Assembly (NCBI RefSeq): GCF_030812475.1
Contig: NZ_JAUSSR010000014.1
Span: 148,085 to 212,084, forward strand
Source of the DNA: Pseudomonas lini
GTDB lineage: Bacteria; Pseudomonadota; Gammaproteobacteria; Pseudomonadales; Pseudomonadaceae
Direction of reading: 5' to 3'
Length of the DNA stretch: 64,000 bases
Below the pieces are notes generated by a model. It ran no database searches. It was not told where the DNA came from and saw nothing but the letters and a program-made list of their open reading frames with translations. Position 1 is the stretch's first letter, and each line of letters opens with the position of its first letter. The position numbers were made by a program, and so were the translations under genes. This document shows, one piece after another, positions 45,976 through 53,637 of this stretch.

Positions 45976-46680
45976 ATGAAACAGCCGTTAAACGAGCAAA
46001 GCTCATACGATATGGCGGCCAAACAAAATGCCAGTAATATCGCTAGCACTTTGCCAGGAGGGCGTCGCAAACGTTCGGTGGGTTATTACAGCAAGTTCTG
46101 GAAAAACGGAACAACCCTTACCATTTCGTTCATGGATGATGTGCGCAAAGACATGCAACGTGGCGCTGAGCGAATCATTCGCGAGTGGGAACCTCATGTC
46201 GGTCTGCGCTTCGAATTCGTCGAGCCTGGGCAAGGCGAAATACGAATCGCCATGAGAGGCAAGGACAGCTACTCCACCATTGGGACTGATGCGCTACTAC
46301 GACAGCCAGACGAACCCACCCTCGTGGTAGGGATAGATCATCCCAATATGGTTTTTCGTCAGACAATACTTCACGAGTTCGGTCATGCACTGGGGTTGCA
46401 TCACGCGCACTTGCACCCCCAGGCAAACATCCCCTGGAACCGGGAAATAGTTTATGAACACTACACCAACGATATAGGATGGAGCAGAGAAAATATTGAC
46501 CACAATCTATTTGACTTGGAAACCAACGCTGATATTTTTCTGGGAGACTATGATAAAAACTCCGTTATGCATTACTGCATACCAAACTTCCTCACGTATG
46601 GAGACTGGTTCGTGGGTATCAATCCAGAAATCAGCGCACAGGACAAAATAAACATAAGCAATATCTATCCGGCGCTCTAA
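45976..46680 (+). CDS. Metzincin-type zinc metallopeptidase (accessory)
   Basis: 234 residues. The zinc motif HEFGHALGLHH is HExxHxxGxxH with His133, Glu134, His137 and His143. It is followed by SVMHY, a Met-turn with Met198, the M10/M12 metzincin hallmark. No signal peptide or prodomain is evident; the chain starts in polar, disordered-looking sequence. The TAA of a tiny reading frame (MHTHHFV) touches the ATG, and no strong ribosome site is seen. Codon use is more AT-rich than in dapC or dapD, and it sits beside a decayed gene, which suggests an accessory insert in the dapC-dapD gap. Substrate unknown. Confidence 0.75.
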   Translation: MKQPLNEQSSYDMAAKQNASNIASTLPGGRRKRSVGYYSKFWKNGTTLTISFMDDVRKDMQRGAERIIREWEPHVGLRFEFVEPGQGEIRIAMRGKDSYSTIGTDALLRQPDEPTLVVGIDHPNMVFRQTILHEFGHALGLHHAHLHPQANIPWNREIVYEHYTNDIGWSRENIDHNLFDLETNADIFLGDYDKNSVMHYCIPNFLTYGDWFVGINPEISAQDKINISNIYPAL

Positions 46681-46698
46681 GCCGAATACATATTGCGT

Positions 46699-47016
46699 TT
46701 ATTTGACCTGCCCCAGATTGGCCTCACTCAAATCTGGTTCTCCCAATACTTCCCGCAGCACGTCATCACCAATCTGCTGCAGACGACTGAGCTTATACAA
46801 CTCCAGGCGCTGCGCCCGCAGTGCCTTCAAACGTAGCCGCCGTTCCAGCAAGTTCGTCTGAAACGCCAGCGCCCGGGCTTACGCCGAATCGTTGAACACC
46901 TCCAACTGATGCCGATACCCGGACATGATCAGCGCCTTGAGCTCTACAGCCAGCGCCGCCTGCGCCGCATCCTGAGGAACCACCCACAGGGTTTTGGGTT
47001 TTCGCCCGAGGGTCAT
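46699..47016 (-). pseudogene. Degraded gene remnant (antiporter tail-like)
   Basis: One reading frame of 106 codons runs from an ATG in MTLGRKPKTLWVVPQD to a TAA near 46700 but is broken by an in-frame TAA at 46879-46881. The downstream half reads LLERRLRLKALRAQRLELYK, then QQIGDDVLREVLGEPDLSE, which resembles the cytoplasmic C-terminal tail of CPA1 Na+/H+ antiporters as I remember them. No membrane segments remain. I read it as the leftover 3' part of a larger gene; the family assignment is tentative. Confidence 0.55.
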
Positions 47017-47066
47017 GGCATAATCTTTCACCTTTTATTTTCAGCACCTGCAAAGGGGGCAATTCC

Positions 47067-47429
47067 TTGACCGTTTCAAGTAAAACGTTGCACCTTTTCG
47101 GCATCAAAGCCTGCGACACCATGAAAAAGGCGCGCACCTGGCTCGATGAGCACGCTGTTAGCTATGACTTCCATGATTACAAAACGGCCGGAATCGACCG
47201 TGAGCACCTGACCCAATGGTGCGACGAGCACGGCTGGCAAGTGGTGTTGAACCGTGCAGGCACGACCTTTCGCAAGCTCGACGACGAACGCAAAGCCGAT
47301 CTCGACCAGCGCAAGGCCATCGAACTGATGCTCGCACAACCCTCGATGATCAAGCGCCCGGTGCTCGATCTCGGAGACCGAACCCTGATTGGCTTCAAGC
47401 CAGATATCTACGCGGCAGCACTCAAGTAA
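47067..47429 (+). CDS. ArsC/Spx-family thioredoxin-fold protein
   Basis: 120 residues. LHLFGIKACDTMKKARTWLDEH places the single conserved Cys16 in the ArsC/Spx/YffB family motif; PSMIKRPVLDLGDRTLIGF is the conserved C-terminal block. Start is a TTG preceded by AAAGGGGG; no ATG fits. Gene order with dapD 34 bases downstream is common in pseudomonads. Real arsenate reduction is unlikely to be its role, but the substrate is not known. Confidence 0.9.
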   Translation: MTVSSKTLHLFGIKACDTMKKARTWLDEHAVSYDFHDYKTAGIDREHLTQWCDEHGWQVVLNRAGTTFRKLDDERKADLDQRKAIELMLAQPSMIKRPVLDLGDRTLIGFKPDIYAAALK

Positions 47430-47463
47430 GGCAGCCCCGTTCAATTTTGTTAGAGGTATTTAC

Positions 47464-48498
47464 ATGTCCACTACCCTGTTCAGCCTGGCCTTTGGTGTCG
47501 GCACTCAAAACCGTCAAGGCGGATGGCTGGAAGTGTTTTACGCCCAGCCACTGCTCAACCCGTCGGCCGAACTGGTTGCCGCCGTCGCGCCAATCCTGGG
47601 CTACACCGAAGGCAACCAGGCCATCACATTCAGCGTCGCCCAGGCGTCGCAACTGGCCGACGCGCTCAAAGGCGTCGACGCGGTACAGGCCGCCCTGCTG
47701 ACCCGTCTGGCTGAAAGCCACAAGCCGCTGGTCGCAACCCTCGTGGCCGAAGATGCGCCACTGTCTTCCACGCCTGAGGCCTACCTCAAACTGCACTTGC
47801 TGTCCCATCGCCTGGTCAAGCCGCACGGTTTGAACCTCACCGGGATTTTCCCGCTGCTGCCGAACGTGGCGTGGACCAGCCAGGGCGCCATCGACCTGGC
47901 CGAACTGGCCGAGCGTCAACTGGAAGCCCGCCTGCGTGGCGACCTGCTGGAAGTGTTCTCGGTGGACAAGTTCCCGAAAATGACCGACTACGTGGTGCCA
48001 GCCGGTGTGCGTATCGCTGATGCGGCACGTCTGCGTCTGGGCGCCTATGTCGGCGAAGGCACCACCGTGATGCACGAAGGCTTCGTCAACTTCAACGCCG
48101 GCACCGAAGGCCCGGGCATGATCGAAGGTCGCGTTTCCGCTGGCGTATTCGTTGGCAAGGGTTCGGACCTGGGCGGCGGTTGCTCGACCATGGGCACCCT
48201 GTCGGGCGGCGGTAATATCGTGATCAAGGTCGGCGAAGGCTGCCTGATCGGCGCCAACGCCGGTATCGGCATTCCGTTGGGCGACCGCAACACCGTTGAA
48301 TCGGGCCTGTACATCACCGCCGGTACCAAGGTGGCGTTGCTGGACGAGAACAATGCGCTGGTGCAAGTGGTGAAAGCCCGTGAACTGGCCGGCCAATCGG
48401 ACCTGCTGTTCCGCCGCAATTCGCAGACCGGTGCCGTGGAATGCAAAACCCACAAATCGGCCATCGAACTGAACGAAGCGCTGCACGCTCACAACTAA
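47464..48498 (+). CDS. dapD: 2,3,4,5-tetrahydropyridine-2,6-dicarboxylate N-succinyltransferase
   Basis: 344-residue succinyl-CoA-dependent enzyme of the DAP/lysine pathway, in the longer form found in Pseudomonas. The hexapeptide beta-helix region includes VVPAGVRIADAARLRLGAYV, NFNAGTEGPGMIEGRVSAG and GGGCSTMGTLSGGG. AGAGG ribosome site before MSTTLFSLAFGVG. Confidence 0.97.
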   Translation: MSTTLFSLAFGVGTQNRQGGWLEVFYAQPLLNPSAELVAAVAPILGYTEGNQAITFSVAQASQLADALKGVDAVQAALLTRLAESHKPLVATLVAEDAPLSSTPEAYLKLHLLSHRLVKPHGLNLTGIFPLLPNVAWTSQGAIDLAELAERQLEARLRGDLLEVFSVDKFPKMTDYVVPAGVRIADAARLRLGAYVGEGTTVMHEGFVNFNAGTEGPGMIEGRVSAGVFVGKGSDLGGGCSTMGTLSGGGNIVIKVGEGCLIGANAGIGIPLGDRNTVESGLYITAGTKVALLDENNALVQVVKARELAGQSDLLFRRNSQTGAVECKTHKSAIELNEALHAHN

Positions 48499-48511
48499 GT
48501 GCCGCAGGCAC

Positions 48512-48585
48512 CTGTGGGAGCGAGCTTGCTCGCGATGCTTTTTGGCGGCCTTACGGACGCCATCGCGAGCAAGCTCGCTCCCACA
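48512..48585. repeat. REP pair (GTGGGAGCGAGCTTGCTCGC type)
   Basis: Two inverted copies only about 20 bp apart, between dapD and csdA; likely to fold into one long stem at the end of the dapD transcript. Confidence 0.9.
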
Positions 48586-48626
48586 AGGTCCGGTGTACAT
48601 CCGCCCAAGTTCACAGGGCTGAACAC

Positions 48627-49832
48627 ATGATGATTCCCTCTCCCTGGCGCGCCGATTTTCCGGCCATCGCCGCTCTGCAACGGCAGGACCAGACTTATCT
48701 GGACAACGCCGCCACCACGCAAAAACCCCAAGCCCTGCTGGATGCCCTGGCGCATTACTACGCCAACGGCGCGGCCAACGTGCATCGGGCGCAACACTTG
48801 CCCGGCGCCCATGCCACCCAGGCGTTCGAGGACAGCCGCCGCAAGGTCGCCCAATGGCTCAATGCCGGCGATTGCGGGCAGATCATCTTTACCCACGGCG
48901 CGACTTCCGCGCTGAATCTCCTGGCCTATGGCCTGGAACACCTGTTCAATCCGGGCGATGAAATCGTCATCAGCGCCCTGGAGCATCACGCCAATCTATT
49001 GCCATGGCAGCAACTGGCCCACCGCCGCGACCTGAAGCTGGTGATCTTGCCGCTGGATGGCGATGGTTTGATCGATCTCGACATCGCCGCTCGACTGATC
49101 GGTCCGCGTACACGCCTGCTGGCGGTCAGTCAGCTGTCCAACGTGCTCGGCGCCTGGCAGCCGTTACCCGCATTGCTGCAGATGGCCCAGGCGCATGACG
49201 CGCTGACCGTGATCGATGGCGCCCAAGGCGTAGTCCACGGTCGGCACGACGTTCAGGCGCTGGGGTGCGACTTCTATGTGTTTTCCAGCCATAAGCTCTA
49301 CGGCCCCGAGGGCCTCGGCGTGCTGTTCGGGCGCGATGAAGCGCTGGCGCAACTGCGTCACTGGCAATTTGGCGGTGAAATGGTGATGGATGCCAATTAT
49401 CACGACGCCCGCTTTCGCCCGGCGCCCCTGGGTTTTGAGGCCGGTACGCCGCCGATTGCCAGCGTGATCGGCCTGGGTGCGACCCTCGACTACCTGGCCG
49501 GACTGGATCAGGAAGCCGTGTCCGCCCACGAAGCGGCATTGCATGACTATCTGCTCAAAGGCCTTGAGGCGCGCACCGGCATTCGACTGTTGGGCAAACC
49601 GCAGTTGGCGCTGGTCAGTTTTGTTGTCGAGGGTGTGCATAACTCCGATCTGGCGCATTTGCTGACGGAACAAGGGATCGCCGTACGCGCCGGCCATCAT
49701 TGCGCCATGCCGCTGTTGAAAAGCTTTGAACTGGCCGGGGCGATTCGGGTTTCACTGGCGCTGTACAACGATTCCGAAGATCTGGAGCGGTTTTTTGATG
49801 CGCTGGATCAGGCGCTGGAGTTGTTGCGGTGA
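48627..49832 (+). CDS. csdA: Cysteine desulfurase CsdA
   Basis: 401-residue group II (SufS/CsdA) PLP desulfurase. YLDNAATTQKPQALLDAL, THGATSALNLLAYGL, the PLP-lysine motif FSSHKLYGPEGLG and the catalytic-Cys motif VRAGHHCAMPLL are present. It passes sulfur to CsdE. Its stop overlaps the csdE GTG. In E. coli CsdA, CsdE and TcdA together make cyclic t6A37 in tRNA; tcdA here lies beyond the island. Confidence 0.95.
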   Translation: MMIPSPWRADFPAIAALQRQDQTYLDNAATTQKPQALLDALAHYYANGAANVHRAQHLPGAHATQAFEDSRRKVAQWLNAGDCGQIIFTHGATSALNLLAYGLEHLFNPGDEIVISALEHHANLLPWQQLAHRRDLKLVILPLDGDGLIDLDIAARLIGPRTRLLAVSQLSNVLGAWQPLPALLQMAQAHDALTVIDGAQGVVHGRHDVQALGCDFYVFSSHKLYGPEGLGVLFGRDEALAQLRHWQFGGEMVMDANYHDARFRPAPLGFEAGTPPIASVIGLGATLDYLAGLDQEAVSAHEAALHDYLLKGLEARTGIRLLGKPQLALVSFVVEGVHNSDLAHLLTEQGIAVRAGHHCAMPLLKSFELAGAIRVSLALYNDSEDLERFFDALDQALELLR

Positions 49833-50233
49833 ACTTGCCTGCCGATGCTGTGTTAGCGCTGGATACCTTTCAGCAGGCTGCGAGCTGGGAACAGCGGGCG
49901 CGGTTGCTGATGCAGTGGGGCGACCGACTGCCGGCCTTGAGCGATGTGGATAAGGTCGATGCCAACCGGGTGCATGGCTGTGAAAGCCAAGTGTGGTTGG
50001 TGGGCGCGCTGGAAGATGGTCACTGGCAGTTTTCCGCGAGCAGCGATGCGCGGTTGATTCGCGGGTTGGTGGCGTTGTTGCTGGCGCGGGTCAATGGGTT
50101 GTCCGCGACTGAGTTGCAACAGGTGGATCTGCCGGAGTGGTTCAGTCAGTTGGGGCTGAGCCGCCAGCTTTCCCCGTCGCGTAGCAATGGCTTGAATGCC
50201 GTGCTTCATCGGATGAAGGAGTTGGCTGGTTAA
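49829..50233 (+). CDS. csdE: Sulfur acceptor protein CsdE
   Basis: 134-residue SufE-family persulfide acceptor. The motif NRVHGCESQVWLV contains the acceptor Cys. GTG start overlaps the csdA stop (GTGA). A second, diverged fragment of the same gene family occurs at 50605-50710. Confidence 0.94.
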   Translation: MNLPADAVLALDTFQQAASWEQRARLLMQWGDRLPALSDVDKVDANRVHGCESQVWLVGALEDGHWQFSASSDARLIRGLVALLLARVNGLSATELQQVDLPEWFSQLGLSRQLSPSRSNGLNAVLHRMKELAG

Positions 50234-50234
50234 T

Positions 50235-50332
50235 CGCCTTCGAGCAAGCCCGCTCCCACATTTGATCGGTGTCGGATACAAAATCCAGGTACGCCACAAA
50301 TCCAATGTGGGAGCGGGCTTGCTCGCGAAGGG
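50235..50332. repeat. REP pair after csdE
   Basis: Inverted TTCGAGCAAGCCCGCTCCCACA and TGTGGGAGCGGGCTTGCTCG units, just outside the left tcdA repeat. Confidence 0.88.
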
Positions 50333-50349
50333 GCCCTCAGCCGCAACAG

Positions 50350-50620
50350 TTAAACCTCAGGTTTAACGCGATCCGCCGGCCGCCGCACCCCAGCCACAAT
50401 CTTGTCCACAGCCTTGGTCGCCGCGACCATGCCGAACGTTGCCGTTACCATCATCACCGCGCCAAAACCGCCGGCGCAGTCCAGCTTCACCCCATCCCCG
50501 ACAAAACTCTTCTGCAGGCAAATGCTGCCGTCCGGTTTCGGGTAGCGCAGCTGCTCGGTGGAAAACACGCAGGGCACGCTGTAATGGCGGGTCACGGTGC
50601 GGGAGCAGCCGTAGTCACGG
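50350..50620 (-). pseudogene. tcdA: Duplicated 3' end of tcdA (left boundary of island)
   Basis: Encodes only the last 85 or so residues of TcdA, from SRTVTRHYSVPCVFSTEQLRY to a stop after RPADRVKPEV. Upstream coding sequence is missing; the frame runs into island DNA. Bases 50372-50604 are identical, as I read them, to 60118-60350. It is probably the original 3' end of the chromosomal tcdA, because it keeps the normal distance to csdE. Confidence 0.92.
50372..50604. repeat. Left 233-bp direct repeat (tcdA 3' part)
   Basis: Aligns base for base with 60118-60350 at a constant offset of 9746. The divergence starts abruptly at both ends, at the tcdA tail codons on one side and at a shared GCGGGA on the other. 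Confidence 0.95.
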
Positions 50621-50710
50621 TGTAAGCGGGGCGATCGCTTACCCGCATTGAATGAACTGGACAACCGCGTATTTGGCTGTGAACGCCAAGTACAGCTGGA
50701 GAGCGCGTGA
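50605..50710 (+). pseudogene. csdE: Diverged csdE fragment at the island's left edge
   Basis: From 50627 the plus strand reads RGDRLPALNELDNRVFGCE and then RQVQLESA before TGA. This aligns with the intact CsdE segment WGDRLPALSDVDKVDANRV and HGCESQVWLVGA with one four-codon gap. Many differences are at third codon positions, so it comes from a homologous csdE of another lineage. Residues Glu-Gln just upstream also align, which would put the junction with the tcdA tail exactly at the end of the 233-bp repeat. Confidence 0.7.
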
Positions 50711-51325
50711 GTTGACACCCTCTGTGCGCTGGCTTGCCTATTGAGATTGTCTTCAATCACATCATTGCCGCAATGATGAACTGGTGCGAACTCTTTTTCG
50801 ACATTGCTAGGCACCACCCACCTGAATGGCTAAGCGTGCGTATATTTGAAAACAGTGAACCAAAAAACGAGAACAAGTCAAAATCGTTTAAACACTGCAA
50901 GCTGTTGAAACAGCATAGAAACTTTCTAAGTTTTAACATACGTGTAAATTATCAAAGATTTACCCCGCCATCACGTAGGAAAAAGCCCACGCAACAACAG
51001 GAAATTTCGCAACATCATTCGATTGCAAAATAAATAATCCACGAGCATTAATAACTCACTGATGCAAAAACACCGCATGTGCGGCGTTTACTAGCAAGCA
51101 CCGACCCATAAAAAATAGAAATTAAGGCTAACCTGGAGTGGCCACCGATTTTTAAATCCCTCACCACCTGAGGTTCAAAAAACACAAATCTGTCGGCTAA
51201 ACTCCAATAAAAAGCGCGACTAGAGGAGTAACCAGATCACAACTTCAATTGACTATTATTTTTTGAACCGCACGCAGCCCAGCCTTCACCAACTGTTCAC
51301 TGATTATCCGAAGGAGCCAAAATAT
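50711..51325. other. AT-rich non-coding leader of the island operon
   Basis: 615 bp with no supported gene. It is strikingly AT-rich compared with the flanks. A small palindrome, ACACCGCATGTGCGGCGTT near 51070-51088, is the only clear structure. Short open frames here lack ribosome sites. It probably holds the operon promoter and may bind MvaT-type silencers, but no convincing -35/-10 pair was found. Confidence 0.5.
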
Positions 51326-52639
51326 ATGAAATGCACAACGGAAACACGTGTAGGAAATGTGCTAGCAGGGTGGAATCATTTATCGGTTGTCGGCCCAGTT
51401 AATATTAAAAACGCCTCTGGTGCGCGCGTTCAACTGGACACAGGGGAATGGTACGATGATTATATCATGGGGTGGGGTTCGTGTCTTTTAGGGCACGATA
51501 GTGTCATTATCAAAGATTCTATAACGAGCTCTTTGTCGCAAGGATTTCTTCAGCAATACGAAACGGATAAACATAGACTTTTGAGTGAAAAGTTTTGCGC
51601 TGCTGTGCCGTGCGCGGAAAAATTACGCTTGGTCAATTCCGGGCTTGAAGCCACCATGTATGCCACTCGCATAGCCCGCGCAGTGACCGGGAAACGTATC
51701 ATCTTGAAGTTCGAGGGGCATTTCCATGGACTCAATGATTCTCTGACTTGGAATGTGGATTCATCTCCGCGCTCAGGTCAAATACTGGCCAGTTCCGAGT
51801 TGGAGCGCCTCTCAGGAACCGTCGGTATTCCTGATGAATACGGCACGCTGACTGTCCCGATTCCCTGGAACGACTCACAAGCTGTTCAGAGGGCGTTTGA
51901 ACGATACAAGGAGGATATAGCCGGTATCATTCTCGAACCCGTGGCCTTGAATATCGGCTGCATAAGACCGGACGAAGGATTCCTGCAGGAGTTACGCGCA
52001 CTTACGAGTCAACATGGCGCTCTATTGATTTTTGATGAGGTATTAACCGGATTTCGTGCCAACCTCGGCGGGGCTCAGAAAGACTACGGTGTCGTCCCGG
52101 ACATCGCGGCCTACGGTAAAGCGTTCGGATGCGGCATGCCGATCGCCGGAATCGCCGGAAAAGCCGAGTACATGGACATTATTGCCCCCCGGGGACCTGT
52201 ACAGGTCAGCGGTACCAATACAGGCCGCTATCTTTCGGTTTCCGCTGCTCTTGCTGTTATCGAGCACCTTGCGGACGGCAATGTATTTCGATATATCGCG
52301 ACGTTGGAGTCCCAGTTGAAGAAGGGCCTGAGGGATATTTTCGACAAGCACGGAATACCCTGCTATCTCGACAGTTATGGCGGACGGATCGGGGTTCATA
52401 TTGGCGCGTACGAGCGACCTCGGACAATGAGGGAAATAGAGAATTCCTACCCTGTAGAGTTCGCCAAGAAATTGTTTAACATATTATCTAGGGAGTATAA
52501 CCTGTACGGATTCCTGATGCCCCTTAGTTATTGTCCCGAACCCGTCACGTTATCGGCCGCTCACACCCCCAAGATGATCGAAGATGCTTGTGATCGCCTG
52601 GACTCGGCGCTGAAGAGGTTAAAGTTTCATGAAAAGTGA
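51326..52639 (+). CDS. Class III PLP aminotransferase, glutamate-1-semialdehyde aminomutase-like
   Basis: 437 residues, fold-type I. Seen: LVNSGLEATMYATRIARAVTG, KFEGHFHGLND, a DEVLTGFR PLP-Asp motif and the Schiff-base lysine Lys265 in YGKAFGCGMPI; the surrounding sequence matches GSA aminomutase-like enzymes. The real hemL would not sit in such an operon, so it probably aminates or isomerises an aldehyde or keto sugar-like intermediate. I chose the ATG preceded by AAGGAG nine bases upstream; a TTG at 51263 lacks a site. First gene of the operon; overlaps the next by 11 bases. Confidence 0.88.
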   Translation: MKCTTETRVGNVLAGWNHLSVVGPVNIKNASGARVQLDTGEWYDDYIMGWGSCLLGHDSVIIKDSITSSLSQGFLQQYETDKHRLLSEKFCAAVPCAEKLRLVNSGLEATMYATRIARAVTGKRIILKFEGHFHGLNDSLTWNVDSSPRSGQILASSELERLSGTVGIPDEYGTLTVPIPWNDSQAVQRAFERYKEDIAGIILEPVALNIGCIRPDEGFLQELRALTSQHGALLIFDEVLTGFRANLGGAQKDYGVVPDIAAYGKAFGCGMPIAGIAGKAEYMDIIAPRGPVQVSGTNTGRYLSVSAALAVIEHLADGNVFRYIATLESQLKKGLRDIFDKHGIPCYLDSYGGRIGVHIGAYERPRTMREIENSYPVEFAKKLFNILSREYNLYGFLMPLSYCPEPVTLSAAHTPKMIEDACDRLDSALKRLKFHEK

Positions 52640-53132
52640 ATACAATAAAGATATTTATATTCGTCACTTCAAAGAAGCCGATATACCAGCATTACTGAAT
52701 TTGATTGCTCAAATTGCATCCTCAGAAGACCTGACGAAAATTGCACATATCCAATTTTCCAACGAACTCGCGAGTCCTGATCATGAAGGAAGTCGTTTTG
52801 TCGCGACTTTGGATGGGCTAGTTGTCGGAACCATGGGCTGTGCGCGCGGCCCGATTCCATCTAGTCAGGCACTCTGGGCAGACTGGTTGATCGTTGATAG
52901 CGACTATCAACGTTGTGGAATTGCCTCGTTGTTGTATTCGGAAATCGAAAAATATGCCTTTGAGCGTGGCAAGCGTTATTTATGCCTGGACATCGGAAAT
53001 ATAGATAAGGAGCGGGCGGCCTACCTGTTTCATCTGAATAATGGCTTTCAGATTATCGGGCAACTACCCGACTATTGGTGCGACTACGAACACTTGAACA
53101 TAATGGCGAAATTTCTGACTTCAAGGAAGTGA
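52629..53132 (+). CDS. GNAT-family N-acetyltransferase
   Basis: 167 residues. Starts with IYIRHFKEADIPALLNLI. The acetyl-CoA pyrophosphate-binding motif is in DSDYQRCGIASLLYSEIEKYA, followed by the C-terminal LDIGNIDKERAAYLFHLNNGFQIIG block. Placed between two amino-transfer genes, it may acylate the amine made by one of them, or protect the host by acetylating the product. Translationally coupled to the upstream aminotransferase. Confidence 0.88.
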   Translation: MKSEYNKDIYIRHFKEADIPALLNLIAQIASSEDLTKIAHIQFSNELASPDHEGSRFVATLDGLVVGTMGCARGPIPSSQALWADWLIVDSDYQRCGIASLLYSEIEKYAFERGKRYLCLDIGNIDKERAAYLFHLNNGFQIIGQLPDYWCDYEHLNIMAKFLTSRK

Positions 53133-53139
53133 CACTATC

Positions 53140-53634
53140 ATGGGCGTTCTAACCAACATCGCAGAATTGCAGGATATCCTGAGGCATTGTCGTGCTAATG
53201 GTCTCGTCGTAGGGCTTTGCCACGGCTGTTTTGACATAGTCCATCCCGGACACATTTATCATTTCAAGCGAGCCAGTACTATGGTCGATCGCTTGTTTGT
53301 GTCAATTACGGCTGACAACTTTGTCAGTAAGGGGCCAGATCGACCGGTTTTCTCTGACTGTAAACGGGCTGAGTTTATTGCCTCCATCCGCTATTGCGAT
53401 CATGTGATTGTCAACAACACACCGACAGCCGAGTACATGATCAAGACATTGCGACCTGATGTGTATTTCAAGGGAGCGGACTATAGCGACAGTTCAGACG
53501 TGAGACTACGGGCAGAACAAGCCATGGTTGAAAGCTCTGGCGGACGTATGGTCCTGACCGACGACGGGATATTCGACTCGACCACTCGAATTGCGAAATT
53601 AGTTATGTCCAAAAATGCCCAACGAGGTGATTGA
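53140..53634 (+). CDS. RfaE/HldE C-terminal-like nucleotidyltransferase
   Basis: 164 residues, one cytidylyltransferase-like domain. CHGCFDIVHPGHIYHFKRA holds the HxGH motif (His35, His38), RPDVYFKGADY matches the KGGDY block of HldE, and DSTTRI matches its C-terminal STTxI. In HldE this domain adds AMP to heptose 1-phosphate; related enzymes use CTP with other polyol or sugar phosphates. Here it likely activates a phosphorylated intermediate, nucleotide unknown. The HldE kinase domain is absent. Confidence 0.87.
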   Translation: MGVLTNIAELQDILRHCRANGLVVGLCHGCFDIVHPGHIYHFKRASTMVDRLFVSITADNFVSKGPDRPVFSDCKRAEFIASIRYCDHVIVNNTPTAEYMIKTLRPDVYFKGADYSDSSDVRLRAEQAMVESSGGRMVLTDDGIFDSTTRIAKLVMSKNAQRGD

Positions 53635-53637
53635 GCA

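Noticed and set aside
50734..51033. 99-codon frame in the island leader
   Set aside because: No ribosome site, AT-rich random-looking composition, no motif.
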